A DNA stretch of 46,312 nucleotides from UBA3537 sp965657165 (GTDB taxonomy: Bacteria; Bacteroidota; Bacteroidia; Flavobacteriales; Flavobacteriaceae): the NCBI GenBank assembly GCA_965657165.1, contig CBFHNG010000006.1, positions 1 through 46,312 on the forward strand, written 5' to 3'. Numbering within the stretch: position 1 is the stretch's first letter; every line of letters starts with the position of its first letter. Made by a program: the position numbers and the translations under genes. Below the pieces are notes generated by a model. It ran no database searches, had not been told where the DNA came from, and was given only the letters and a program-made list of their open reading frames with translations. Shown one piece after another: positions 8,152 through 17,443 of the stretch.

Positions 8152-8736
8152 TTATTTTTTTAAGATTTTTTTATTGATTTTAACGACCTCATTTTTAGTC
8201 TGATTGATATCTACATTGTGGATAACAAAATCAGATTTTTCAATTTTTTTGGCATCAGGCCACTGGTTTTGGATAATGGAAAGCACCTCGTCATATGTTT
8301 TACTATCGCGTAACATTACACGATCTATTCGAGTTTGTTCTGGCGCAGTAATCGTTAGAATAAAATCAAATTGATTTTGAGCAGAAATTTCGAATAAAAT
8401 GGCCACCTCTTTTACAACATAAGGATGAGATTGATTTGACATCCAGGTATTAAAATGTGCTGCAACTTCTGGATGAACAATAGCATTGAGCGCATTCAGT
8501 TTTTCTTTGTCTTTAAAGACGATTTGGGCAATGTATGAACGGTTAGGGCCATTTTTGTCGTATGCGTTTTCTCCTAAAAGTTCAATAACTTTTGTTTTTA
8601 TATTTTCAGAGCTTTGCATCAACACTTTGGCCTCGTAGTCAGCATTGTATACTGGCACTCCCAGAGCCGTAAACATTTTTGCAACCGTTGTTTTGCCGCT
8701 TCCTATTCCACCAGTAAGTCCTAAAATTTTAGTCAT
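8152..8736 (-). CDS. coaE: Dephospho-CoA kinase
   Basis: A 194-residue CoaE, which phosphorylates the 3'-hydroxyl of the ribose of dephospho-CoA in the last step of coenzyme A synthesis. The P-loop GGIGSGKT lies at residues 9-16, and VYNADYEA, NAIVHPEV and DFVIHN follow in family order. Length is typical. It overlaps the end of the YbbR gene by 8 bases and so belongs to the glycosyltransferase-YbbR-coaE operon. The coaBC gene of the same pathway lies in another operon at 17436-18647. Confidence 0.96.
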   Translation of the reverse strand: MTKILGLTGGIGSGKTTVAKMFTALGVPVYNADYEAKVLMQSSENIKTKVIELLGENAYDKNGPNRSYIAQIVFKDKEKLNALNAIVHPEVAAHFNTWMSNQSHPYVVKEVAILFEISAQNQFDFILTITAPEQTRIDRVMLRDSKTYDEVLSIIQNQWPDAKKIEKSDFVIHNVDINQTKNEVVKINKKILKK

Positions 8737-9697
8737 TTTTTTTCGTAATTACATATTCAAGACTATTGATTTGCAGCTCAGCCGTTTTTGCTGATTTTGG
8801 ATATAATATCAATTTTGGAATCATCACGTTGGAGGATAAATCTAAAGTATTGTAATCGCACTCAATTCGAAAATCATTACGATCAATGGAATTATAGGCG
8901 CTCAAACTTGTATAAAAAACAACTGGAATTTCTTTAGGAAAAACTGAAAGGGTTAGGTCTTCAGGCAAATTTACCAAGTGTACAGGGACCGCTATTTTTC
9001 CTTCAGTAAATTTATCTACCTCTCCTGTGACCTGTACTTTTGTTTTTGAAAATTTTAAATACATAGGATAATTTGAAACATCTAAATCGATAGTGATTTC
9101 AATATCTTTTTGCACCGCATTTAAAGTTATTTTCTGTGTCGATATTTCATTAATACCGTCCAAATATTGTTTTGGACCAACAATAGCAATAGAATCGGGT
9201 TGAGATTTTAGAGGAGTTTCCAAATCATAACCAACAACAAAGTTGGGCTCAATATTTATAAAAACTGGAACTTTTTTTACAAATTCAGTAGCATAATTAA
9301 AAGTTAATGAAGTTGGACGAATAGATTCCAATGCTGTATTATTGCCAAAAAACTGGGCAAATTCAGAACGATGTTCGCTTTCGTTCCAATAATAGGCCTT
9401 GTCATCTTTTTGAAGTGTCGAAAAATCTATTTTTAGAAGCCGTTTCTGAAACGCAATTTTTAAGAGGTTAAATCCATTGGTTGTTATCGTAACATTTATT
9501 TTTGGAAGCGGATCTTGAACGAGTAATTCTTGTGGCGGTAATTTTGTAGGTTGAAGCTCAAACTGTAAAGTATGCATTCTGGGGCTAGATAATTTTGAAA
9601 GCATAGAAATAACAAAAGCTAAAGCCAAAAACAACAAAAAAACATTGAGTCGTTTTGCACGAATTTTTTGGCGTAGATATTCAAAAATCTTTCTCAT
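8729..9697 (-). CDS. YbbR-like domain protein
   Basis: A 322-residue membrane-anchored protein with an N-terminal helix at about residues 17-36 and an extracytoplasmic region of YbbR-like repeats. Segments such as FVKKVPVFINI, YLDGINEISTQ and GKIAVPVHLVNLPEDL are typical of the family. YbbR-domain proteins (CdaR in Firmicutes) regulate the diadenylate cyclase CdaA; no cyclase gene is adjacent here, so that role is uncertain. The ATG at 9697 shares one base with the TGA of the upstream glycosyltransferase (TGATG), which indicates translational coupling. A TTG codon just before is possible but less likely. Confidence 0.85.
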   Translation of the reverse strand: MRKIFEYLRQKIRAKRLNVFLLFLALAFVISMLSKLSSPRMHTLQFELQPTKLPPQELLVQDPLPKINVTITTNGFNLLKIAFQKRLLKIDFSTLQKDDKAYYWNESEHRSEFAQFFGNNTALESIRPTSLTFNYATEFVKKVPVFINIEPNFVVGYDLETPLKSQPDSIAIVGPKQYLDGINEISTQKITLNAVQKDIEITIDLDVSNYPMYLKFSKTKVQVTGEVDKFTEGKIAVPVHLVNLPEDLTLSVFPKEIPVVFYTSLSAYNSIDRNDFRIECDYNTLDLSSNVMIPKLILYPKSAKTAELQINSLEYVITKKND

Positions 9698-10707
9698 CAA
9701 GATGTTTTAAAAAATAAATTTGGAAATAATTCCATTTCTGGTTTTCGCGAGCATGTCAATTTAATTTTAGCTTTTAAAAATCCCCAACCATAACCCAAAA
9801 ATTGAATCAAAATGGCTGGTATTGTTAAAATAGTAGCTATTATATCGAGAGTAGATTTGAATGCTAAAACTAATGCTATTATAAGATATAATCCATAAAT
9901 ATATAGTCCAAATTTTATGCCCATTAAAAATAAAATCAAACTAAAAATTAATCCAAACATAAAAATTGTAGGGAACCAATATGTAATTTTTTTGGTATGA
10001 GGATGCCATTTATTAAGAATGGGGCGAACTTGACCAAACTTGTAGACTTGAACAAAAAACCGCTCAAAAGATATGCGCCGCTTGTGATACACAAAGGCCT
10101 GTGGAATAAGACATAACTTATAGCCCATTGCTTTTAGTCGAATAGACAAATCGGGGTCCTCTCCGGGATGAATATTTCCAAAACCACCGGAAGCACAAAA
10201 GGCCTCTTTTGAAATCCCCATATTAAAACTTCGAGGTTCATAGCCTTCTATTTCTTTTTTTCCACCTCTTATCCCACCTGTTGTCCATACAGAAGTCATC
10301 GAAAAATTAATGGCCTTTTGAAGTTCTGTAAAATGATCTTGTGCGGCATCTGGACCACCAAAACAATCCACATAATTAGAACCTAAAAAGGATATAACTT
10401 CTGTTAAATACTGTTTTGGCAATATACAATCGGAGTCCAAAATGATAAAATAATTTCCTTTTGCGCGTTCCATACCATAATTTCTGGAATGGCCTGGACC
10501 CGTGTTGTTTTTATAAAAATAACTGATATTAAGCTGATGAGAAAAGTGTTCTGTAATCAATCTTGAATCTAGACTAGAGCCGTCTTCTACAATTACAATT
10601 TCGAAAGTCTTTGGTGCGTCTAGTGCACAAAAACTTTCTAACAACTCACGCACCTCCTCTGGACGATTATAGACAGGTATAATAAAAGAAAAATCACTTG
10701 CAATCAT
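9697..10707 (-). CDS. Family 2 glycosyltransferase
   Basis: A 336-residue GT-A-fold glycosyltransferase. FSFIIPVYNRPEEV opens the nucleotide-sugar binding domain, IVEDGSS follows, and the metal-binding DSD is at about residues 91-93. NMGISKEAF and HPGEDPDLSIRLKAMGYK are the acceptor-side motifs of GT2. Residues about 240-310 contain two or three hydrophobic helices, so the enzyme is membrane-associated and probably builds a surface polysaccharide or glycolipid; donor and acceptor are unknown. I chose the ATG at 10707 because a TAAATTTG promoter box ends 5 bases before it; an upstream in-frame TTG at 10725 would overlap that box. It heads the operon with YbbR and coaE. Confidence 0.9.
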   Translation of the reverse strand: MIASDFSFIIPVYNRPEEVRELLESFCALDAPKTFEIVIVEDGSSLDSRLITEHFSHQLNISYFYKNNTGPGHSRNYGMERAKGNYFIILDSDCILPKQYLTEVISFLGSNYVDCFGGPDAAQDHFTELQKAINFSMTSVWTTGGIRGGKKEIEGYEPRSFNMGISKEAFCASGGFGNIHPGEDPDLSIRLKAMGYKLCLIPQAFVYHKRRISFERFFVQVYKFGQVRPILNKWHPHTKKITYWFPTIFMFGLIFSLILFLMGIKFGLYIYGLYLIIALVLAFKSTLDIIATILTIPAILIQFLGYGWGFLKAKIKLTCSRKPEMELFPNLFFKTS

Positions 10708-10712
10708 GTACA

Positions 10713-10720
10713 CAAATTTA
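10713..10720 (-). promoter_or_regulatory. -7 promoter element of the glycosyltransferase operon
   Basis: TAAATTTG on the minus strand fits the Bacteroidota -7 box TAnnTTTG. It ends 5 bases before the ATG at 10707, so the mRNA would have almost no leader. I see no TTG at the -33 distance, which lowers confidence. Confidence 0.45.
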
Positions 10721-10760
10721 CACAATGCTTTTGAATTATTCGTTTAAAAATAGGGTATAA

Positions 10761-10786
10761 AAAAACCCCGCCGAAGCGAGGTTTTT
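10761..10786 (-). terminator. Intrinsic terminator of the T9SS protein gene
   Basis: Hairpin with an 11-bp stem (one mismatch) and a four-base loop, flanked by A and T runs on both sides. It lies 20 bases past the stop of the minus-strand T9SS gene, and in that direction it is followed by a run of seven T. It could work both ways, but there is no plus-strand gene to terminate here. Confidence 0.85.
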
Positions 10787-10805
10787 AAATGTATTAATCA
10801 AAAAA

Positions 10806-13800
10806 TTAATTTTTAAGAATGCGTACGGTTTCAACAGAGTTGTCTATAGAAACTTGCACAAAATAGGCACCAGCTTGCATTGCAGATAAATCTACAGTAC
10901 AATCTCTAGTATTTGGTGTTTGACGTATCACCACTTGCCCAAGCATATTGTAGACGGTAATATTATCTACATCCTTTTGAGCTTTAATGGTCAATACATC
11001 ATTCACAGGGTTCGGGAAATAGTTGAATAATGAAACACTATTATCTTCAATTCCAAGTGAAGTTGATGTGATTCGGAAATTATCTACAAAGAAGTAAATA
11101 TCTTCTGTACTGTTTGCACTTTCACCATATACTGCAAATCTAGTACTTGATGAATAACCAGATAAAGTGATCTCTGGCATTCCTTCACCATCTGCACCAG
11201 GATTATTTGTTGAATCCCATCTGTATAGTTCAGTCCATGTAGAGCCACCATCCGCACTAGTCATTAATGTGGCAAAATCATCATCTCCAAATATCGCATC
11301 TAAGGAGGAAGAACTTGAAGATGTATATTCAGTTGCTAAAGCATCTAGATTTAAATAATAAATGCCACCACTCAAATCAAACTGAGGAGAGACTAACCAA
11401 GCGTTTGTTCCCGAATAAAGATTGATTTTTGCTGCACCGCTTGATGTCCCATCGTTAAATCCATCATCAAACCAAGAATCATAGGAAGTAGAAGTTGATG
11501 AATCAGGTCCAGTAATTAAAGTTCCTATACTTACAGAGAACCCAGAGGGGAAAAACGCAAAATCACAATTAAATGGAATTGATGCATTCTCAACTGTAAA
11601 AGAAGCTTCAGCACAACCAGTGGCTAATGTCCCCCCATTCTGTGGTACAACTGAAAAATAGTAAGTTCCTCCATATTCTAAACCAGTAATATTGACTGAA
11701 GTCATTGTTGGGTCACCAACCAAACCAATTGATGTTAAATTACCAGATTCAGTACCCCAGAAAACTTCATAATCAGTGGGAGCTGGACCAGTTGATGGTG
11801 CATCCCATGAAATTGTTACCGCGCCATTGTTAAATGGTACATCTGTTCCTGTCGGTGCTAAATTTTCGGCACAGTTTGGTGCCTGTGGCAATGTGAATAA
11901 TTCTAAACAAAATTCTACATTTTGTGTGCCCGAGTAAGATTCAAAAAACCTTAGAACAAGTTCATCTCCGACTGACCAACCCTGTAAAATCACATCGGAT
12001 TGATTATATGTCGAGTAATCTATAATATTTCCATCTGAATCATGTATGCTAAAAAATGGATAACCGTTTCCATTCCCCCACCAGCGCAATCCATCAGTTG
12101 TAGCGGTCCAATTAAAAAAGGCATCTATTCCTGGAACAGTATGACCATTAGGAACTTCTAAATCACTAGCTGTATAACCTGGGCCATTAGTAGAGAAGTC
12201 AACAGAAAGGTTGTGAGAACCACATCCAGTACCCTCAGGTGAAATTGTAAATGGTAAGTCAGTTGCTGTAGCAAAAGTATCTCCAGCAATAGGAGTTACA
12301 ACCAGCTCAACACTAGTGTTAGTCATACCATCCCAAGGACCATTCCAGCCACCATATGTATACAGACCACTATTAACTCTCCATCGAGATGCAACATAAT
12401 TTGTACCAATTGGAGCATTGGTTGTAGTTAATAAATATTCGTCATTATTTCCATTTCCTTGCTCTGAATCAAAGGTGGCTATGTTCCATGCTGAAGATGG
12501 CCATGTAGACGGATCTGTATCTTCATTGTGAATTCCGATCCAACATTCTACTCCAGCGGCTGCAGAACCTGTAGTAGTATCTGTCAAGCCAGCTTTATAT
12601 CCTTGCGCATAGGCAGATATTTGAGTTCCTACCTCAACAGTGACTGAAGTGGTGGAACCACTTGATGCATCTGCTGTAGGCTGTACCCATTGCAAATTAT
12701 TCCAATCCATGGTATCCAAAGATGGAACTTCAACAGTAAAATCATCAAAAAAAATGTACCAACCATCAAGTCCATCAGATGGCACATGAATTGCAATGTA
12801 AACATCTCCAGAATATGCACTTAAATCTATGATTTGTTCCTCATATGTTTCACTGGTCACTGTAGTCAGATCTATTAAGTCTATTGTAAAATCAGCAGCA
12901 GAATTACCTGTTGTAGACAAAACAACTTTGTAATCATTTGGTTCACTAGCTGATCTTGCTCTAACACTGTACACTAAACGCTCACTACCTGTTAATGTAA
13001 ATTGTGGAAGTATTAAATAATCATCATTGTCACCAGAATTATAATCTGTATACAGTCCTACAGCGTTGGAATCATTATTTCCGTAATCAGACCAAGTTTT
13101 CCAATAGTCATTATCAGAATTATTATTCAATTCAGTAAAACATGATGGCAAAGCTGGTGTTGTAACTGACTCAAAATCTTCTGTCCACGGAAAAGATGAT
13201 ATAGCATCACACGCTGTGGTGAAACTCACAGGCCCAACCCAACCACTAGTATCACCACCTCCACAATCGGCTTGAACATAAACTTCATAATCATTATTTG
13301 CAGACAAGCTTGTAGGAGAATAAGAGTTTGTACTACTGGTATAATCAATTGAACCATCAGAAGTTTCTCCTGCTGTAATATCTACGACCTCAATATTAAA
13401 TGAAGTTTCACTTGATGTCCATGAAATGTCAACAGATGAAGTAGAGATGTTTGCTGTAGCTAAACTAGTTGGAGGTAAACAACTTGGACACGATGCGGTT
13501 ATTGGGGTAGAAATGCCTGCTTGAGAAGCAGAGCCAACTACTGCTGAAGTTGTATCTAAAATTTCATATGATGTTTCACTCCCCCAAGTCCCACCACCGT
13601 TCCAGATAGTGGTAATTTCGTCTGTATCATTAACAGTAAAAGATAAATCGCTTGAAGATCCAGCATTAAATGTTGCATCATCGACCTCTACTACTCCGTT
13701 TATTAAAACATCCATAGAATTTCCGCTCCATCCGTCTCCATATGAATCCAACATTCTTAGAGTATATTGGCATTGTCCGAATGAAAAGTAGGAAATTAGT

Positions 13801-13832
13801 AATAAAATAAATGATAAGGTAATTTTTTTCAT
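10806..13832 (-). CDS. Secreted multidomain adhesin-like protein with type IX sorting domain
   Basis: A 1008-residue secreted protein. A Sec signal peptide covers about residues 1-19 (ends YFSFGQ). A first beta domain with SYGDGWSGNS follows, then a fibronectin type III domain (about 115-205) and a cleaved-adhesin/MAM-like domain (about 212-368). Two unassigned beta regions follow (about 372-515 and 517-650), then a second fibronectin III domain (about 655-755) and a second MAM-like domain (about 757-920). The protein ends in a type A T9SS sorting domain (about 930-1008) with NYFPNPVND and VYNMLGQVV and the terminal VRILKN. It would cross the outer membrane by the T9SS and be attached to the surface or released. 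It is rich in Ser, Thr, Asp and Gly and has no protease motif that I can see; adhesion or glycan binding is a guess. It stands alone between two operons. Confidence 0.9.
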   Translation of the reverse strand: MKKITLSFILLLISYFSFGQCQYTLRMLDSYGDGWSGNSMDVLINGVVEVDDATFNAGSSSDLSFTVNDTDEITTIWNGGGTWGSETSYEILDTTSAVVGSASQAGISTPITASCPSCLPPTSLATANISTSSVDISWTSSETSFNIEVVDITAGETSDGSIDYTSSTNSYSPTSLSANNDYEVYVQADCGGGDTSGWVGPVSFTTACDAISSFPWTEDFESVTTPALPSCFTELNNNSDNDYWKTWSDYGNNDSNAVGLYTDYNSGDNDDYLILPQFTLTGSERLVYSVRARSASEPNDYKVVLSTTGNSAADFTIDLIDLTTVTSETYEEQIIDLSAYSGDVYIAIHVPSDGLDGWYIFFDDFTVEVPSLDTMDWNNLQWVQPTADASSGSTTSVTVEVGTQISAYAQGYKAGLTDTTTGSAAAGVECWIGIHNEDTDPSTWPSSAWNIATFDSEQGNGNNDEYLLTTTNAPIGTNYVASRWRVNSGLYTYGGWNGPWDGMTNTSVELVVTPIAGDTFATATDLPFTISPEGTGCGSHNLSVDFSTNGPGYTASDLEVPNGHTVPGIDAFFNWTATTDGLRWWGNGNGYPFFSIHDSDGNIIDYSTYNQSDVILQGWSVGDELVLRFFESYSGTQNVEFCLELFTLPQAPNCAENLAPTGTDVPFNNGAVTISWDAPSTGPAPTDYEVFWGTESGNLTSIGLVGDPTMTSVNITGLEYGGTYYFSVVPQNGGTLATGCAEASFTVENASIPFNCDFAFFPSGFSVSIGTLITGPDSSTSTSYDSWFDDGFNDGTSSGAAKINLYSGTNAWLVSPQFDLSGGIYYLNLDALATEYTSSSSSSLDAIFGDDDFATLMTSADGGSTWTELYRWDSTNNPGADGEGMPEITLSGYSSSTRFAVYGESANSTEDIYFFVDNFRITSTSLGIEDNSVSLFNYFPNPVNDVLTIKAQKDVDNITVYNMLGQVVIRQTPNTRDCTVDLSAMQAGAYFVQVSIDNSVETVRILKN

Positions 13833-13906
13833 AAAAGTTAGTTTTTGGTTATTTCTATTAAATTTAATGATACAAGATCATAAATTGAAGTATTATTCAC
13901 TTTTAT

Positions 13907-13943
13907 CGTTAAAATGTTTAATTATTTCGTTTAAATGTTAAAC
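13907..13943. repeat. Two near-identical palindromic 15-mers, 21 bp apart, upstream of the T9SS gene
   Basis: The 15-mers starting at 13907 and 13928 match at 13 of 15 positions and are offset by 21 bp, which is two helical turns. The second copy contains a perfect palindrome GTTTAA-ATG-TTAAAC (13929-13943); the first is the same palindrome with an imperfect end. They lie 75-111 bp upstream of the T9SS gene's ATG and 84 bp past the fabI stop. This layout resembles an operator bound by two dimers on one face of the DNA; no regulator can be named. Confidence 0.5.
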
Positions 13944-13970
13944 AAAATATAAAATTTATTAATTTTTAGA

Positions 13971-14002
13971 CAAAAAAAAATCCACACTGAATGGTGTGGA
14001 TT
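13971..14002 (-). terminator. Intrinsic terminator of fabI
   Basis: A perfect 9-bp stem (AATCCACAC with GTGTGGATT) around a six-base loop lies at 13979-14002. In the fabI direction it is followed by a run of nine to ten T (13980-13972). It begins 25 bases past the fabI stop codon. Confidence 0.9.
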
Positions 14003-14026
14003 GTTATGAAATCAATAAGATTTTGC

Positions 14027-14842
14027 TTATTCTTCTACGAATTTTTCCATAATAGCATCACTCACGCCCATGTTGCTAAAACCACCATCGTTGTAGAGGT
14101 TTTGCAAAGTCACACGTTTTGTTAAATCACTAAATAAGGTGATGGTATAATTGGCGCAATCTAAAGCTGTGGCATTACCAAGCGGCGACATTTTTTCAGC
14201 ATAAGCAATAAAGCCATCAAATCCTTTTACACCCTTACCTGCTGTTGTTGGAGTTGGAGATTGCGAAATCGTATTGACACGTACGTTTTTGTCGCGTCCA
14301 AAGAAATACCCAAAACTTCGAGCAATACTTTCTAAATACGCTTTGTTATCCGCCATATCATTATAATCAGGAAAAACACGTTGTGCAGCCATATAGGACA
14401 AAGCCACAATACTCCCCCACTCATTCATCGCATCAGATTTGTAAAGCGTTTGCATGACTTTGTGAAAAGACATGGCAGAAACATCTGTTCCTTTTTGTGT
14501 CCAATCGTATTTTTGGTCGGTATAGGCACGCCCTTTACGAACGTTTACAGACATTCCAATGGAATGCAAAACAAAATCTAATTTTCCACCTAAAATCTCC
14601 ACGGATTGATCAACTAAATTTTGTAAATCTTCAACTGAAGTGGCATCAGCAGGAATCACTTGCGCGCCTGTTTTTTTGGCCAATTCATCAATGGCCCCCA
14701 TACGCATTGCAATTGGCGCATTGGTCAAGACAAAAGTTCCACCTTCTTCATGTACACGCTCTGCAGTTATCCATGCAATTGAATTTGGATCTAATGCTCC
14801 AAAAATAATACCTCTTTTTCCTTTAAGTAATTGATTTGACAT
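14027..14842 (-). CDS. fabI: Enoyl-[acyl-carrier-protein] reductase (NADH)
   Basis: A 271-residue FabI, which reduces trans-2-enoyl-ACP in the last step of each fatty acid elongation cycle. The NADH-binding GALDPNSIAW is at residues 15-24, and the FabI-type catalytic pair Y160-x6-K167 lies in PDYNDMADNKA. SIGMSVN and ISQSPTPTTAGKG also match the family. It is a monocistronic unit: its own TATATTTG promoter lies at 14880-14887 and a strong terminator follows the stop. It is a likely triclosan target, by family. Confidence 0.97.
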   Translation of the reverse strand: MSNQLLKGKRGIIFGALDPNSIAWITAERVHEEGGTFVLTNAPIAMRMGAIDELAKKTGAQVIPADATSVEDLQNLVDQSVEILGGKLDFVLHSIGMSVNVRKGRAYTDQKYDWTQKGTDVSAMSFHKVMQTLYKSDAMNEWGSIVALSYMAAQRVFPDYNDMADNKAYLESIARSFGYFFGRDKNVRVNTISQSPTPTTAGKGVKGFDGFIAYAEKMSPLGNATALDCANYTITLFSDLTKRVTLQNLYNDGGFSNMGVSDAIMEKFVEE

Positions 14843-14879
14843 AGTTTGTTTTTTTGTTGGTTGTCACGTTTAATTTTGG

Positions 14880-14887
14880 CAAATATA
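14880..14887 (-). promoter_or_regulatory. -7 promoter element of fabI
   Basis: TATATTTG on the minus strand, 37 bases before the fabI ATG, fits TAnnTTTG exactly. It begins 3 bases from the end of recN, so fabI can be transcribed separately from the recN operon. No clear -33 TTG is seen. Confidence 0.5.
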
Positions 14888-14890
14888 ATA

Positions 14891-16543
14891 CTAATTCAAC
14901 AACTGTTGTGCATGCTGTTTTGCTGTTTCTGAAATTTCTTTTCCACTCAGCATTTGAGCGATTTCTTCTAACCGCTCATTGGAGTTTAATTTTTTTAGCT
15001 GTGTTATTGTTTTTGAATCATCATCAACCTTAAATACTTTAAAATGATGCGTTCCTTTGGCCGCGATTTGCGGCAAATGAGTGATCGTAAACACCTGCAT
15101 ATACTGACTCATTTCTTGCATAATTGAAGCCATTTTATTTGAAATTTCACCCGATACGCCAGTATCAATTTCATCAAACATAATGGTTGGCAACTTTTGA
15201 TGTTTGGATAAAATAAATTTTACAGCAAGCATTATTCGTGATAACTCACCTCCAGAAGCCCCTTTTTTAAGAGCTAAAAATTGCCCGCCTTTGTTGGCTT
15301 TCAATAAGAAATTCAAAACATCTTTACCATTGAATAAAAAATCTGTGGAAGGTTGAAGTTCAATTTTAAATACTGCATTTGGCATCCCTAAGGCGTCCAA
15401 AAGTACATGCAATTCGTCTTCCAAATTTGTTAATACACCTTTTCTTTTGGCGCTAAGGGCTGAAGAAATATTGTTTAATTTTTTAAAGTTTTCATTCAAC
15501 AAATTATTGACAGATTCTAGCTGTGCATCAAGGTTTGTTAAATGGGACACTTTTTCTGATAATTCATCAAAAACTCGATTTAAATCTTCAATGGTTTTCA
15601 CATTGTGTTTGCCCAATAAGTCATTGACTTTTTTGAGTTGATTTTCGACATCAACTAAAAGCTGGGGATTGGCTTCCAATGTATTCTGATGATGTTCTAT
15701 TTCAGCAAAAATATCATCAATTTCGATCTGTGAACTTAAAATTCTTTCAAAAAGAGAAGTATACTCAGAAGAAATATCTTTTAATTTATTGAAGCGTTGT
15801 TTTAGTTCGGTGAGTTGAGTAGAAACTCCAACGTCTTCATGGGTTAAAAGCTGTTGAGCAAATTGTAATTCGCTTTGAATATAATCTACATTATTCAGGG
15901 TTTCATAATGCGATTCCAAGGTCTTCAAATCTAGATTTAAAACTTGAGCTTCTTCAATTTCTTGTCGTAAAAAATTATTGTAGTCGTAGTCTTTTTTTGA
16001 TTGTTGCTGCTGACGTTTAAGCAGCTCCAATTCTTTTTGATTGCCTTTGTAATCTGCTAAGGTGCTTTCATATGCTTTAAGCAAATCTTGTGTTTGCGCT
16101 AAAGCATCAATAATTTGAAACTGAAATACATCGTCAGTCAATGAGAGCGTTTCGTGCTGCGAGTGAATGTCGATTAACTGTTGGCCAAGCGCGTCCAAAA
16201 CACTGAGCGTTACTGGAGAGTCATTTACAAATGCTCTTGATTTTCCTGAGGGCAAAACCTCTCGTCTTACAATGGTTTGTTGTTCATATTCTAAATCGTG
16301 AGTGTCAAAAAAAGACTGTAAGTTATAAGCTTCTATATTGAATGTACATTCAATAATGCTTTTTTTATCACTGTCTTTAATATTAGAAAAATCTACTCTT
16401 TTTCCTAAAACCAACGATAGACCTCCCAATAAAATGGATTTTCCTGCGCCAGTTTCGCCTGTTATGATAGTAAGCCCTTCATCAAAATTCACATCAAGCT
16501 CATCGATCAGTGCATAATTTTTTATGTAAAGTTGAGCTAACAC
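14891..16543 (-). CDS. recN: DNA repair protein RecN
   Basis: A 550-residue SMC-like ATPase that acts in double-strand break repair. The N-terminal QLYIKNYALIDEL and Walker A GETGAGKS (about 29-36) form the first half of the ATPase head. A long coiled-coil region (about 150-380) is rich in Leu, Glu, Lys and Gln. The signature GASGGELSRIMLAVK and Walker B IMFDEIDTGVSGE (about 457-468) complete the head near the C-terminus. The start is a GTG at 16543; no ATG lies upstream in a better position. It is the last gene of bamD-rpoZ-coaBC-porD-recN, 9 bases after the porD stop. Confidence 0.97.
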   Translation of the reverse strand: MLAQLYIKNYALIDELDVNFDEGLTIITGETGAGKSILLGGLSLVLGKRVDFSNIKDSDKKSIIECTFNIEAYNLQSFFDTHDLEYEQQTIVRREVLPSGKSRAFVNDSPVTLSVLDALGQQLIDIHSQHETLSLTDDVFQFQIIDALAQTQDLLKAYESTLADYKGNQKELELLKRQQQQSKKDYDYNNFLRQEIEEAQVLNLDLKTLESHYETLNNVDYIQSELQFAQQLLTHEDVGVSTQLTELKQRFNKLKDISSEYTSLFERILSSQIEIDDIFAEIEHHQNTLEANPQLLVDVENQLKKVNDLLGKHNVKTIEDLNRVFDELSEKVSHLTNLDAQLESVNNLLNENFKKLNNISSALSAKRKGVLTNLEDELHVLLDALGMPNAVFKIELQPSTDFLFNGKDVLNFLLKANKGGQFLALKKGASGGELSRIMLAVKFILSKHQKLPTIMFDEIDTGVSGEISNKMASIMQEMSQYMQVFTITHLPQIAAKGTHHFKVFKVDDDSKTITQLKKLNSNERLEEIAQMLSGKEISETAKQHAQQLLN

Positions 16544-16552
16544 GATTTTGTT

Positions 16553-17443
16553 TTAAAATTTAATTGTACTCCATTTTTTGGAGTGCATTGGTGCTACTTT
16601 ATTAAGAACCGAAACAAGTTCTGTAATTTTTACACTTGGTCCTGCAGAAAATACATCTGATATTTCATCAGATTTGGCGTCAAAAAAAGTGCGAACCAAA
16701 AAAGAATTTGGACGTCTTTTGTGTAAAGTCTCAAAGTCTAACAAGGCTAATATTATTGTTGCCTTTGCTTCTTTTGTATCACTAGACATCACGTCCAACC
16801 CCAAACGATGATAATTATATAAAGTTGTTCTGTATTCTTTATATGTTTTAGATAAAACATTGTCAATCAGCACGCGTCTTGTTTGGTCTCCTCCTTTTGG
16901 TGGTGCCCATCCTGCTACATTTCCTTGTTGGGAATAATTGGCTATATCTCTTGCTTGTTCGTAATATTGATCGCCTCCATACAATTCAAAAGTATCGGCA
17001 TCTACGCCTAAAATCATATAAACATGAAAAGCAATAACAGAGATTAAATTGGATTCAAATTGTGTTGGACTAAAGTTTAAATTTTGATATTCTAGATATT
17101 TAAAATTAAAATCTTTATCATTAAAATTATAAACAGTACTTGTGTAAGTAGAATTGTAAATAGGCCGAGCAGACTGCACTTGAATACTGGCCTGAAACGT
17201 ATCAGAGTCGTAATTCTGAATATTGATGATCATGCTGCAATCTATACGTTCTTGAAGCTCAAAAGGTTTTTTGGTCCAACGTGTATTATTTACAAATTCT
17301 TTAAGTTGTTTTTCTAGGGTTTTAAACACCTGTACATTTTCATTTCCTGTTTGTTGAGCGATAACAACCACATTGCAATTGAGCTCTTGTGCAAAAACAA
17401 AGCTCGAAAAAAATAATATAAAATAAGTTACAATTTTACGCAT
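16553..17443 (-). CDS. DUF4835 / PorD-family type IX secretion component
   Basis: A 296-residue exported protein with a signal peptide at about 1-18 (ending FVFAQ). The DUF4835 family is annotated as PorD-like and linked to the type IX secretion system of Bacteroidota; I rely on memory for that name. Visible marks are ELNCNVVVIAQQTGNENVQVF, the FQASIQVQSARPIYNSTY region, and FELYGGDQYYEQARDIANYSQ. No catalytic motif is apparent. It overlaps coaBC by 8 bases and is followed by recN after 9 bases, a gene order I recall as conserved in Flavobacteriia. The T9SS cargo at 10806-13832 fits a working secretion system in this genome. Confidence 0.82.
   Translation of the reverse strand: MRKIVTYFILFFSSFVFAQELNCNVVVIAQQTGNENVQVFKTLEKQLKEFVNNTRWTKKPFELQERIDCSMIINIQNYDSDTFQASIQVQSARPIYNSTYTSTVYNFNDKDFNFKYLEYQNLNFSPTQFESNLISVIAFHVYMILGVDADTFELYGGDQYYEQARDIANYSQQGNVAGWAPPKGGDQTRRVLIDNVLSKTYKEYRTTLYNYHRLGLDVMSSDTKEAKATIILALLDFETLHKRRPNSFLVRTFFDAKSDEISDVFSAGPSVKITELVSVLNKVAPMHSKKWSTIKF

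Noticed and set aside
10708..10725. TTG start of the glycosyltransferase at 10725
   Set aside because: It overlaps the TAAATTTG promoter box, and the ATG at 10707 is a normal GT2 N-terminus.
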